A DNA stretch of 52,459 nt from DASVHS01 sp038244815 (lineage in GTDB: Bacteria; Acidobacteriota; Thermoanaerobaculia; Gp7-AA8), in the NCBI GenBank assembly GCA_038244815.1, contig JBBRTB010000028.1:1-52459 (forward strand). Reading direction: 5' to 3'. Of the stretch, positions 8,625 through 16,695 are shown piece by piece. The notes under the pieces are model-generated. The model saw nothing but the letters and a program-made list of their open reading frames with translations. It had not been told where the DNA came from and searched no databases. Position 1 is the stretch's first letter; every line of letters starts with the position of its first letter. The position numbers were made by a program, and so were the translations under genes.

Positions 8625-11006
8625 ATGTCCGTCGTCGGCAAGAACGTCCCGCATGACTCCGCGATCGGTCATGTCACCGGCCAGTCGATCTACGTCGACG
8701 ACATGCCGCCCGCGGCGGGGGAGCTGCTTGTCGACTTTCTCTATTCGCCGTTTGCGCACGCGCGCATCCGGGCGCTCGACCTCGAGCCGGCGCGGCGCGT
8801 GCCGGGCGTGGCCGGGCTGTATACGTATCGCGATCTGCACCACAACCTCTTCGGTCCGATTTACAAGGACGAGATCCTTCTGGCCGAGGAGGAGGCGGCG
8901 TTCCGCGGGCAACCGATCGTGGTCATCGCCGCCGAGAACGCCAAGGCGATCCGTGAGGCAAAGAAAGCCATCGTCGTCCAGCTCGAGGAGCTTCAGCCGA
9001 TCCTGACGATCGACGAGGCCATCGCCGCGCAGAGTTTCTTCCCCGACGCGCGCACGATCCGCCGCGGCGATCCCGAGCGCGCCATCCGCGAGGCCGAACA
9101 CATCCTCGAGGGCGTGTTCGAGAATCAGGGGCAGGATCATTTCTATCTCGAGTCACAGGCCGCCATCGCCTATCCGGGCGAGCAGGGACAGCTCACCGTT
9201 CACTCATCGACCCAGAATCCGACCGAGGTCCAGGAAGTCATCGCCCATCTCCTGGGGCTGGCCATGAACGAGGTCGTTGTGCTCACCAAGCGCATGGGCG
9301 GCGCATTCGGCGGCAAGGAGTGCCAGGCCACGCACCCGGCGGTGATGGCCGCGCTGGTGGCGCAGAAAACGAAACGGCCGGCACGCATCGTCTACAGCAA
9401 GGACGACGACATGCACGCAACCGGGAAGCGTCACCCGTTCCAGAATCGATACCGCGTCGGATTCTCGCGGACAGGTGAGATCAGCGGTGCGAGATTCGAC
9501 CTCTGTTCGGACGGCGGCGCGTACGCCGACCTGTCGCCCGCGGTCATGGCCCGGGCCATGACGCACGTCGACAACGCCTACTACATCCCGCACATCGAGG
9601 TGACCGGCACGATCTGCCGCACGAACATGCCTCCGAACACGGCCTTCCGCGGCTTCGGCGGACCGCAGGGCGTGGTGACGATGGAGAACGTGATGCAGGA
9701 GATCGCACACGTCCTCCGGAAGGACGCGCTGGAAGTGCGCCGCGCGAACTGCTATCAGGTCGAGTCGCGCAACACCACGCCGTACGGCGAGGTCGTGGAG
9801 CGCAACACGCTTCCGCGCCTCTTCACCGAGCTCCCCGAGCGCTGCGACTACGCGCGCCGGATGGACGAGGTCAAACGATTCAACGCCACCTCGGACACTC
9901 ACCTTCGAGGTCTGGCGCTGACGGCGGTGAAGTTCGGCATCTCGTTCAATACCAAGTTCCTCAACCAGGCCAACGCCCTCGTCAACGTCTACTTCGACGG
10001 CAGCGTGCAGGTCTCCACTGGCGCCACCGAGATGGGACAAGGCGTCAACACGAAGATCCGCCAACTCGTCGCCGACGAGCTGGGAGTCCCTCTGGAACGG
10101 GTCATCGTCATGATCACGTCGACGGAGAAGAACAACAACACGTCGGCCACGGCCGCTTCGAGCGCCGCGGACCTCAACGGCGGAGCCGCCATCGATGCCG
10201 CGCGCAAGATCCGGGAGCGCATGGCTGGGGTGTTTTGTGTAGAGGCCGGCTTCAGCCGGCCCGGCCATGCCCCGGCTGAAGCCGGCATCAACACCAGCGA
10301 CGTGGTTTTCTCCGACGGCATGGTCTGGCATCGCAGCGATCTCACGAAGACGATGACGTTCGCCGATCTCGCCGGCGTCTGCTACCGCTCGCGCGTTCCC
10401 CTGGGCGCGAAAGGGTTCTACGCCACCCCGCGCATCGACTGGGACTGGACGAGCGAAGGCGGCCATGGACATCCGTTCCTCTACTACACGATGGGAACGG
10501 CGTGCTCGGAAGTGCTCATCGACCGCTTCACCGGCGAGATGAAGGTGCTGCGCAGCGATGTGCTGATGGACATCGGCAGGCCGATCAACCCGGGTGTCGA
10601 CCGCGGCCAGATGACCGGCGGCTTCATCCAGGGCCTGGGCTGGCTGACGACGGAGGACCTCCGCTATTCGGAGAAGGGAGAGCTGCTCGCGCATTCGCCG
10701 ACGACGTACAAGATTCCGAACATCCACGATCTGCCCGAGGTGTTCAACGTCGACTGGATCGAGGTGGAGAATCCTGTGAATATCGCCAACAGCAAGGCCG
10801 TCGGTGAGCCGCCGCTGCTGATGGCCATCTCGGCCTGGTGCGCGATCAAGCACGCACTGTCGTTCCTCTCGAACGGCGACGTGCCGAAGCTGCGCGTGCC
10901 GGCGACGTGCGAGGAGATCCTGATGCGGATGACGGAATACCGGAGGTCAGAGGTGGGAGATTCGAGATCGGGCGTCAACCTCCAGACTCCCATCTCCAAT
11001 CTCTAA
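8625..11006 (+). CDS. xdhB: Xanthine dehydrogenase, molybdopterin-binding subunit
   Basis: A 793-residue large subunit that binds the molybdenum cofactor and oxidises hypoxanthine/xanthine to urate. Family marks: GKNVPHDSAIGHVTG at the N-terminus, DHFYLESQAA, GGAFGGKECQ, NTAFRGFGGPQG, GATEMGQGVNTK, and GEPPLL near the C-terminus with the catalytic glutamate. The ATG at 8625 puts the family N-terminus at the start; a GTG at 8598 is possible but has no spaced ribosome site. Two oddities: an in-frame palindromic insertion near 10245-10286, and the last ~20 codons and the stop lie inside a heptad-repeat hairpin. The FAD/iron-sulphur subunit is not in the window; XdhC is encoded 5.7 kb downstream. 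Confidence 0.95.
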   Translation: MSVVGKNVPHDSAIGHVTGQSIYVDDMPPAAGELLVDFLYSPFAHARIRALDLEPARRVPGVAGLYTYRDLHHNLFGPIYKDEILLAEEEAAFRGQPIVVIAAENAKAIREAKKAIVVQLEELQPILTIDEAIAAQSFFPDARTIRRGDPERAIREAEHILEGVFENQGQDHFYLESQAAIAYPGEQGQLTVHSSTQNPTEVQEVIAHLLGLAMNEVVVLTKRMGGAFGGKECQATHPAVMAALVAQKTKRPARIVYSKDDDMHATGKRHPFQNRYRVGFSRTGEISGARFDLCSDGGAYADLSPAVMARAMTHVDNAYYIPHIEVTGTICRTNMPPNTAFRGFGGPQGVVTMENVMQEIAHVLRKDALEVRRANCYQVESRNTTPYGEVVERNTLPRLFTELPERCDYARRMDEVKRFNATSDTHLRGLALTAVKFGISFNTKFLNQANALVNVYFDGSVQVSTGATEMGQGVNTKIRQLVADELGVPLERVIVMITSTEKNNNTSATAASSAADLNGGAAIDAARKIRERMAGVFCVEAGFSRPGHAPAEAGINTSDVVFSDGMVWHRSDLTKTMTFADLAGVCYRSRVPLGAKGFYATPRIDWDWTSEGGHGHPFLYYTMGTACSEVLIDRFTGEMKVLRSDVLMDIGRPINPGVDRGQMTGGFIQGLGWLTTEDLRYSEKGELLAHSPTTYKIPNIHDLPEVFNVDWIEVENPVNIANSKAVGEPPLLMAISAWCAIKHALSFLSNGDVPKLRVPATCEEILMRMTEYRRSEVGDSRSGVNLQTPISNL
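10245..10286. repeat. Palindromic element in frame inside xdhB
   Basis: A 15-base arm (GCCGGCTTCAGCCGG) and its exact reverse complement (CCGGCTGAAGCCGGC) are separated by 12 bases. It is translated as part of EAGFSRPGHAPAEAG, between the conserved KIRERMAGVF helix and the VVFSDGMVW strand. REP-like palindromes of this kind are normally intergenic. Confidence 0.85.
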
Positions 11007-11011
11007 TCTCC
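10942..11011. repeat. Inverted-arm heptad element (NGAGATN / NATCTCN type)
   Basis: The left arm has four heptads (GGAGGTC, AGAGGTG, GGAGATT, CGAGATC; 10942-10969). The right arm has four (CAGACTC, CCATCTC, CAATCTC, TAATCTC; 10983-11010). The arms are largely complementary. The xdhB stop codon TAA is the first three bases of the last heptad, and puuD starts 8 bases later. Confidence 0.75.
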
Positions 11012-11018
11012 AAAAAAC

Positions 11019-11798
11019 ATGAGCTATACCGTTCAAGAGTGGCTGAACCTGTCCGTGCGCTGGTTCCACGTCTTCGCCGGCATCCTCTGGATCGGCGCGA
11101 CGTGGTACTTCACCTGGCTCGATCGCCGTTTTCATACGACCGATCCCGATGAAGTGTGGATGGTGCACAGCGGCGGGTTTTATCGCGTCGAAAAACTGAC
11201 CAAACCGTCGCCCGCGCACACGCTGCACTGGTTCAAGTGGGAGGCGGCGCTCACGTGGCTGAGCGGCGTGGCCCTTCTCGTCATCGTCTACTACTTAGGC
11301 GGTCTGATGAGCGATGGCGAGCCGGGGAAGCTGACCAACCGGCAGGCCATCGCCTTCGGCATCGGTTTTCTGATCGTGAGCTGGATCGTGTACGACCTCG
11401 TGCTGGCGCGGGACAATCGGGTGGCCATGGGCGTGGGGTGGCTCCTGATCATGGGCGCCACGTACGGACTCGACCGCGTGATGGCGCCGCGCGCCGCGTT
11501 CATGCATGTCGGGGCGGCCATGGGGACGCTGATGGCGGTGAACGTCTGGGAGCGCATCATCCCCGCACAGAAGCAGATGGTGCGCGTCGCTCGCGAAGGT
11601 GGTGAGCCCGACCAGCGGCTGGCCGAAATCGCCAGGAACCGCTCGAAGCACAACACGTTTCTGATCATGCCCGTGCTGCTCATCATGATCAGCAGCCACT
11701 TCCCCGTGGCGCTGTATGGCAACCGCTACAACTGGCTCGTCCTGGGCATCCTGACGTTGATCGGATGGCTGGCAGCGCATATCGTTCGCAGCCACTGA
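11019..11798 (+). CDS. puuD: Membrane-bound urate hydroxylase (PuuD-type, no cytochrome domain)
   Basis: A 259-residue integral membrane protein of the urate oxidase N-terminal domain family, with about seven or eight hydrophobic segments. Segment 1 is VRWFHVFAGILWIGATWYF; conserved histidines occur in it and in later helices. PuuD converts urate to 5-hydroxyisourate and passes electrons to the respiratory chain. Many PuuD proteins carry a C-terminal cytochrome c domain; this one ends after the membrane domain with HIVRSH, so a separate cytochrome must accept the electrons. It follows xdhB and supplies the substrate for UraH. Its stop overlaps the next start (TGATG). Confidence 0.88.
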   Translation: MSYTVQEWLNLSVRWFHVFAGILWIGATWYFTWLDRRFHTTDPDEVWMVHSGGFYRVEKLTKPSPAHTLHWFKWEAALTWLSGVALLVIVYYLGGLMSDGEPGKLTNRQAIAFGIGFLIVSWIVYDLVLARDNRVAMGVGWLLIMGATYGLDRVMAPRAAFMHVGAAMGTLMAVNVWERIIPAQKQMVRVAREGGEPDQRLAEIARNRSKHNTFLIMPVLLIMISSHFPVALYGNRYNWLVLGILTLIGWLAAHIVRSH

Positions 11799-13156
11799 TG
11801 AAAACGACCCTCAGCGACAGCGACATCGGCCAGCACATCGCGGACCTCGAGCGCAGGCTCGTGCCGTTCATGCAGCGCTTTCCCGGATCGGCCGGAGAGC
11901 GGCAGCCCGTCCACACCGTCTACGGCGGTGCCCACCTCTTCAAGTCGGATACGACGAAGAAGCTCGGCCAGGTGGCACTGCGATTTCTCGAGGAGTACGG
12001 GCGCGACCCGATGACGTTCGCGGCCGCCATCGGGCTGCCCGACCAGAGTCTCGCCGAGCCGGTCTGGGCCCGCGTCGCGGAAAAGTTGAAACGCGAGGCC
12101 GTCGAAGACTTCCGCATCGACTTCGAGGACGGCTACGGCAACCGGCCCGACGCCGAAGAGGACGGTCACGCCGAAGCAGCCGCGCGCGAAGTCGCCGCCG
12201 GGATGCGCGACGGCACGCTGCCGCCGTTCATCGGCATCCGCATCAAACCGTTCACGCAGGAGCTGATGCGCCGGTCCATCCGCACGCTCGACCTCTTCGT
12301 GACGACCCTGCTGGCCGAGTCCGGCGGAAAACTGCCGGGCGGATTCGTGGTCACGCTGCCGAAGATTCAACTGCCGGAGCAGGTGACCGTTCTGGCGAAC
12401 CTCTACGACACGATGGAGCCGCGGCTCGGGCTCCCGGCCGGAACGCTGAAGCTGGAGTTCATGATCGAGACCACGCAGTCGATTCTCGACCAACGCGGCG
12501 AATCGAACCTGCCGAAGTTCCTCGACGCCGCGCGCGGCCGCGCCGTGGCCGCGCATTTCGGGACCTACGACTACACGGCCAGCTGCAATATCACCGCGTC
12601 CGAGCAGAGGATGGACCACCCGGCCTGCGATTTCGCGCGGCACATGATGCAGGTCGCCTACGCGGGAACGGGGCTGTGGCTCTCCGACGGCGCGACGAAC
12701 ATCATGCCCATCCCTCCGCATCGCGGCGAGAAACTCACGCGCGATCAGATCGACGAGAACAGGCAGACCGTCCATCGCGCCTGGCGTCTGCACGTCGATC
12801 ACATCCGCCATTCGCTCGTGAACGCGTACTACCAGGGTTGGGATCTGCATCCCGCGCAATTGCCGACGCGATACGCCGCCGTTTACTCGTTCTTCCTGGA
12901 AGGGCGCGACATCGTCACCGAGCGCCTGCGCAACTTTATGGAGAAAGCGGGTCAGGCCACGCTCGTCGGCGACGTCTTCGACGACGCCGCAACCGGCCAG
13001 GGGCTGCTCAATTTTTTCATTCGGGGAATCAACAGCGGAGCGCTGGGTGAGGATGAAGCGCTGGCCACCGGGCTGACGCTGGAAGAGCTGCGGAGCCGAT
13101 CGTTCGTCCGGATCCTCCAGGGGAGAAGATCGCCGGGCCGCCAGGCCGCCAGGTGA
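11798..13156 (+). CDS. DUF6986 / HpcH-HpaI aldolase-like protein
   Basis: A 452-residue protein of the TIM-barrel citrate lyase/aldolase superfamily. Visible marks are FRIDFEDGYG (acidic metal-binding loop type), GIRIKPF (substrate arginine region), GGFVVTLPKIQLPEQV, LKLEFMIETTQS and AHFGTYDYTASC. The closest group I recognise is DUF6986. The start overlaps the puuD stop (TGATG), so the two are translationally coupled. The upstream part of the open frame inside puuD is not used. By context it should act in purine or C2 metabolism, for example on glyoxylate released from ureidoglycolate, but the reaction is unknown. The C-terminal tail (GRRSPGRQAAR) looks non-conserved. Confidence 0.8.
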   Translation: MKTTLSDSDIGQHIADLERRLVPFMQRFPGSAGERQPVHTVYGGAHLFKSDTTKKLGQVALRFLEEYGRDPMTFAAAIGLPDQSLAEPVWARVAEKLKREAVEDFRIDFEDGYGNRPDAEEDGHAEAAAREVAAGMRDGTLPPFIGIRIKPFTQELMRRSIRTLDLFVTTLLAESGGKLPGGFVVTLPKIQLPEQVTVLANLYDTMEPRLGLPAGTLKLEFMIETTQSILDQRGESNLPKFLDAARGRAVAAHFGTYDYTASCNITASEQRMDHPACDFARHMMQVAYAGTGLWLSDGATNIMPIPPHRGEKLTRDQIDENRQTVHRAWRLHVDHIRHSLVNAYYQGWDLHPAQLPTRYAAVYSFFLEGRDIVTERLRNFMEKAGQATLVGDVFDDAATGQGLLNFFIRGINSGALGEDEALATGLTLEELRSRSFVRILQGRRSPGRQAAR

Positions 13157-13196
13157 AACCCGGCGATCCGGCGGCCCCGCGCATGAGGTTTACGGT

Positions 13197-13451
13197 TTAC
13201 AACTCGTCGTCATCGATGCGGTTGCCGCTCTCGAGCTCAGCTTCTTTCCCTTCGAGACGACCCAGCGATTCCTGAGCGCGTCCTTTCACTCGGTCCATCT
13301 TCCCTTCGAGCTTCGTCTTCGTGTTACCGGAGGCGTTTCCCCACGCCTCCTTGACTGCGCCCTTGGCCTGATTGATCAGGCCTTTTCCGGTGTGCTTGAC
13401 CGATGCGTCAGCAGCCACTTCAGCAGGGGTACGACGGGTCTTGTTGTCCAT
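13197..13451 (-). CDS. CsbD family stress-response protein
   Basis: An 84-residue hydrophilic protein with the CsbD pattern GLINQAKGAVKEAWGNASGN followed by KMDRVKGRAQESLG. Members are small, mostly disordered or helical proteins induced in general stress; the molecular role is unclear. AGGAGG lies 6 bases before the ATG. It stands alone between two convergent purine gene groups and is unlikely to belong to the pathway. Confidence 0.9.
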   Translation of the reverse strand: MDNKTRRTPAEVAADASVKHTGKGLINQAKGAVKEAWGNASGNTKTKLEGKMDRVKGRAQESLGRLEGKEAELESGNRIDDDEL

Positions 13452-13511
13452 CTGTTTCCTCCTATCACTACCACTCTTATTAGCAATGGCGATGCCGGAG
13501 TCTGATGGACG

Positions 13512-13832
13512 CTAAGAGCCTCGATACGTGGAATATCCGAACGGACTCAGCAGCAGTGGAACGTGGTAGTGCTGTGCAGGATCTTCCACCTGGAACACGA
13601 TCGAGACTTCCGGGAAGAAGTTCGTCCCGTAAACGGCTGTCTGGAACGTGAGGCGATAGGTGGCGGCCTCGAGCGCGAGATCGTCGGTGAGTGTTCGCAG
13701 CCGGCCATCCGCATCGGTCACCCCGCTAGCGATCTCGCTCCACTCGCTGCGAAGAATCGCAAGCGAAACGGGCACGCCCTGCGCGGGACGTCCCTTCGCG
13801 GTATCGAGAACGTGTGTGGTGATGCCGGCCAT
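13512..13832 (-). CDS. uraH: 5-hydroxyisourate hydrolase (transthyretin-like)
   Basis: A 106-residue protein with the N-terminal GITTHVLDTAKGRPAQGVPV and the signature C-terminus YRGS. It hydrolyses 5-hydroxyisourate to OHCU. The family works as a homotetramer with active-site histidines; THVLD and HYHVPLLLSPFGYSTYRGS are visible here. The ATG overlaps the stop of the upstream fusion gene (ATGA). Confidence 0.95.
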   Translation of the reverse strand: MAGITTHVLDTAKGRPAQGVPVSLAILRSEWSEIASGVTDADGRLRTLTDDLALEAATYRLTFQTAVYGTNFFPEVSIVFQVEDPAQHYHVPLLLSPFGYSTYRGS

Positions 13833-15334
13833 CAGAGCACCAGTTTCTCCAGGCGCAGCCGGGTGATGCGGCGCTGCTCCTCGGCAGCAGTGCGCAGCTC
13901 GGTGGCCGGATCGTTTTTCATGCGTGCGAGAAGGTTCTCGAGCATCTCCTCCGCGCTTCGTCCCGTGGCGCAGACGAGATAGATGTGCCCGAATTTTTCC
14001 TCGTAAGCGCGATTGCCTTCCGCGAGCGCCTGCATGGTCTCGTTCGACGCGTTGCGAGTTCCCGACTGCTCGTCCGCCGTCCAGTGGCGCTGCCCACCCC
14101 CGGATTCCTCGCCGTCTTCGCGGCTCGGAATGACCGGGACACGCTCCCCGATCCGCGGGTGCGCGCGAAACGCTTCCATCCAGTCATCCGGCGATGCTTC
14201 CGCCCAGAGCGAGTCGGCCTTGGCGGTCAGATCGTTCCAATCCCCGAACGGCCGCGCTTGCGCCATGCCCTCCGCCCATTTCGAGGATCCGCAGCACGTG
14301 TGCAGCTCGTGAGTCAAATCGGAAAGCGTGTTGACGTAGCGGACTACCGCCGCATGCCTGCCGCTCTCCGTCGCGTTTCCCCAGACGCGCAGCCGGCTCA
14401 CGCCGCCGTCCGGAAAGACGTTGAGGCGCAGATGTGTGAACGGTCCGTGCGCAGAAATCTCGTCGACGAAAAAGTGCCGTGTGTGCGCCTGCAGTTTCGT
14501 TCGCGGGAGGACATCGATCCAGGTCTCGCCGTCGATCGAACCGTCGATCGACGCCGTGTCGGGGAAGTTGCCCTTGAAGTGATTCGTGTCGACCTCGATG
14601 CGACGCACGACGCCTTCGCCGGCCAGCTTCACGACGACCCAGTCGTGTCCGGGACCGCGGCGGCGGCGCGTCTCCCACCCGTCGCTCATGTTGTGCGCGC
14701 GGCCGGGCATGATCAGGTTGTGCTTGGGACCGAAGAACATGTCGCTACAGGCGAGCACTTCGCCGCCGTTCTCCACCGCGGCGAAATCGATCTCTCCGCC
14801 GAGGCCTCCGGCGCGGTGCCAGTCGGGCACGGACTGGCCGTGAACGCGCAATCGCGCCACGCCGCCGTCGGGAAAGATGTTCAACCGGACGTGCGTGACC
14901 GCGAACGGCGCGCCGGACGTGAAGAGATTCTCTCTGTCGCCCTCGAGCTTCGTCTGCGCTAGAAGCGGCTGCCAGTCCGCGTCGACCAGATCGTCGATCG
15001 AAGCGAGCGCCGACGCGTCCACTCCGTCGATCGAACACGACTCCGGAAAGTTGCCGCGAAAGAAGCTCGTGTCGACGACGAAGCCGCGCACGACCCCCCG
15101 CGCGCCCAGCCGCACGATCGCAAAATCGTGGCCGGGCGTGCGGCGGCGGCGCGACTCCCAGCCGTCCATCCATTTCCCGCGGTCGGTGTACTCGTGCTCT
15201 TTCCAGACCGGCTTCGGCGAGCGGATCAGGTTTTCCTTTTCCGCGAAGAAGTCGTCGTTCGCGTACAGCACGCTGCCGCCGAGGCGCTCACTGGCGAGGT
15301 CGGCGAGATCCCGAAAGTCGGACATCGGCGTCAT
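13832..15334 (-). CDS. Bifunctional allantoicase / OHCU decarboxylase
   Basis: A 500-residue fusion. Residues 1 to about 330 hold two tandem allantoicase repeats (SVLYANDDFFAEKENLI and later VLACSDMFFGPKHNLIMPG; each with GWESRRRRTPGHD-like or GWETRRRRGPGHD-like blocks). Residues ~335-500 are OHCU decarboxylase (HTCCGSSKWAEGM, the catalytic-type EAFRAHPRIGER, EEKFGHIYLVCATGRSAEEM). Allantoicase splits allantoate into ureidoglycolate and urea; OHCU decarboxylase makes S-allantoin. The two steps flank allantoinase, encoded by the gene directly upstream. The ATG at 15334 overlaps the allantoinase stop (ATGA), which fixes the start; the open frame extending to 16456 is a shadow of allantoinase. 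Confidence 0.93.
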   Translation of the reverse strand: MTPMSDFRDLADLASERLGGSVLYANDDFFAEKENLIRSPKPVWKEHEYTDRGKWMDGWESRRRRTPGHDFAIVRLGARGVVRGFVVDTSFFRGNFPESCSIDGVDASALASIDDLVDADWQPLLAQTKLEGDRENLFTSGAPFAVTHVRLNIFPDGGVARLRVHGQSVPDWHRAGGLGGEIDFAAVENGGEVLACSDMFFGPKHNLIMPGRAHNMSDGWETRRRRGPGHDWVVVKLAGEGVVRRIEVDTNHFKGNFPDTASIDGSIDGETWIDVLPRTKLQAHTRHFFVDEISAHGPFTHLRLNVFPDGGVSRLRVWGNATESGRHAAVVRYVNTLSDLTHELHTCCGSSKWAEGMAQARPFGDWNDLTAKADSLWAEASPDDWMEAFRAHPRIGERVPVIPSREDGEESGGGQRHWTADEQSGTRNASNETMQALAEGNRAYEEKFGHIYLVCATGRSAEEMLENLLARMKNDPATELRTAAEEQRRITRLRLEKLVL

Positions 15335-16677
15335 GGTAGCCGACGCAGCCATTCGCCGCGCGCAGGACCGATGTGAACGCGGTTTTCGAAGACCGGCTCG
15401 CCGCGCAACCACGTGGCGTGCACGACGCCGTGCAGATGTTCGCCCGCGTAGGGAGTGACCTTGTGCCGGTGCTCGATGATCGACGGCTCGACGACGAACG
15501 ATTCCTCCGGCGACCAGACCACGAAGTCGGCGTCGTTGCCCGGGGCGATCGCGCCTTTTCCGCGCAAGCCCGCCAGCCGCGCCGGTCCCTCGCACACCCA
15601 CTTCGTCACGTGCGTCAGCGGGTGTCCGCGCCGCAGCGCTTCCGTCCAGACGATGGGCAGAACGAATTGCACCGAGGAGATACCGCCCCACGACTTCATG
15701 AAGTCGTCGCCTTTCAGATGCGGCGAGCACGGCGAGTGGTCGCTCACGATCATCTCGATGAGATCGGCTTCGAGCCCGCTCCACAGCCGCTCGCGATTGG
15801 CGTGCTCGCGGATCGGCGGCGCGCATTTGAACTCGCAGCGGCCGGCCGGGATCTCTTCGGCCTCGAGGTGCAGATAGTGCGGGGTCGTCTCCGCGGTGAG
15901 CGGCAGATTGCGTTCGCGCGCATGGTGGATCGTCTCCAGCCCATTCGCCGACGACAGGTGCACGACATGAATGCGCGCGCCCGTGTCCTGGCAGACGCGC
16001 AACAGGAGCTCGATGGCCTCGTCTTCCGCGGCGGCCGGCCTCGATGCCAGGTAGGTTCCGTATGCGGCGGGGTCGCCGCTCGCGTGTGCGCGCTCGATCG
16101 GTCCGGGCAGCTCCGCGTGCACGAGCAGCGGCGCGCCGGTGGCGGCGAGCTCTCCGGCCGCCTCGCGCAACTGCCGTTCGTCGACGTTCGGGAACTCCTC
16201 CACCCCCGAGTGCACGAGAAAGCACTTGAACCCGAGCGCACCCTCGGCCAGCATCGGACGGAGCTCGCGGAGATTTCCCGGAACGACGCCCCCCCACAGC
16301 CCGACATCGACGCGCAGATTGCCGCGCATCGCCTCCGCTTTGACGCGCAAGGCCTCGACCGTCGTCGTCGGTGGAATCGAATTGAGCGGCATGTCGACGA
16401 TGGTGGTGATGCCGCCCGCGGCCGCCGCGCGGGTGGCCGTGATGAATCCTTCCCACTCCGTCCGCCCGGGCTCGTTGACGTGCACGTGCGAGTCCACGAG
16501 GCCGGGCATGATCACGAGATCGCCGTAGTCGATCAACTCAGGCCTCGGGCCTCGGGCCTCGGGCCTCGGTTGTTCCTCGTAGGGTCCGACCTCGGTGATT
16601 TTTCCGTCCGAGACGTGGATCGTGGCCGGCGACACGTGGCCGTTCGCGACGACTCTCTTTGAGCGGAGCGCGGTCAT
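15331..16677 (-). CDS. allB: Allantoinase
   Basis: A 448-residue amidohydrolase that hydrolyses allantoin to allantoate. Metal-site motifs are visible: DSHVHVNEPG (two histidines), GFKCFLVHSG (bridging lysine), LLVHAELPG, IHVVHLSSANG and IVSDHSPCS (aspartate). First gene of a coupled operon with the allantoicase/OHCU decarboxylase and uraH. Residues ~36-47 (EQPRPEARGPRPEL) are encoded by four GCCTCGG heptads and are absent from the family pattern, lying in the N-terminal beta-sandwich just before the LVIMPGLVD strand, where an insertion is tolerable. Divergent from xdhC with an 18-base gap. Confidence 0.95.
   Translation of the reverse strand: MTALRSKRVVANGHVSPATIHVSDGKITEVGPYEEQPRPEARGPRPELIDYGDLVIMPGLVDSHVHVNEPGRTEWEGFITATRAAAAGGITTIVDMPLNSIPPTTTVEALRVKAEAMRGNLRVDVGLWGGVVPGNLRELRPMLAEGALGFKCFLVHSGVEEFPNVDERQLREAAGELAATGAPLLVHAELPGPIERAHASGDPAAYGTYLASRPAAAEDEAIELLLRVCQDTGARIHVVHLSSANGLETIHHARERNLPLTAETTPHYLHLEAEEIPAGRCEFKCAPPIREHANRERLWSGLEADLIEMIVSDHSPCSPHLKGDDFMKSWGGISSVQFVLPIVWTEALRRGHPLTHVTKWVCEGPARLAGLRGKGAIAPGNDADFVVWSPEESFVVEPSIIEHRHKVTPYAGEHLHGVVHATWLRGEPVFENRVHIGPARGEWLRRLP
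16541..16569. repeat. Heptad array (GCCTCGG x4) in frame in allantoinase
   Basis: Four perfect GCCTCGG units (16542-16569) preceded by CAG and followed by TTG. Read on the minus strand it encodes the PRPEARG cycle. The flanks CAG and TTG match the left arm of the intergenic element at 23.5 kb. Confidence 0.9.
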
Positions 16678-16695
16678 GCGAGGATACTAATCGCT

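Noticed and set aside
15335..16456. Upstream extension of the allantoicase/OHCU decarboxylase frame
   Set aside because: It lies over allantoinase in a different frame and has no allantoicase similarity; the ATG at 15334 overlapping the allantoinase stop is the likely start.
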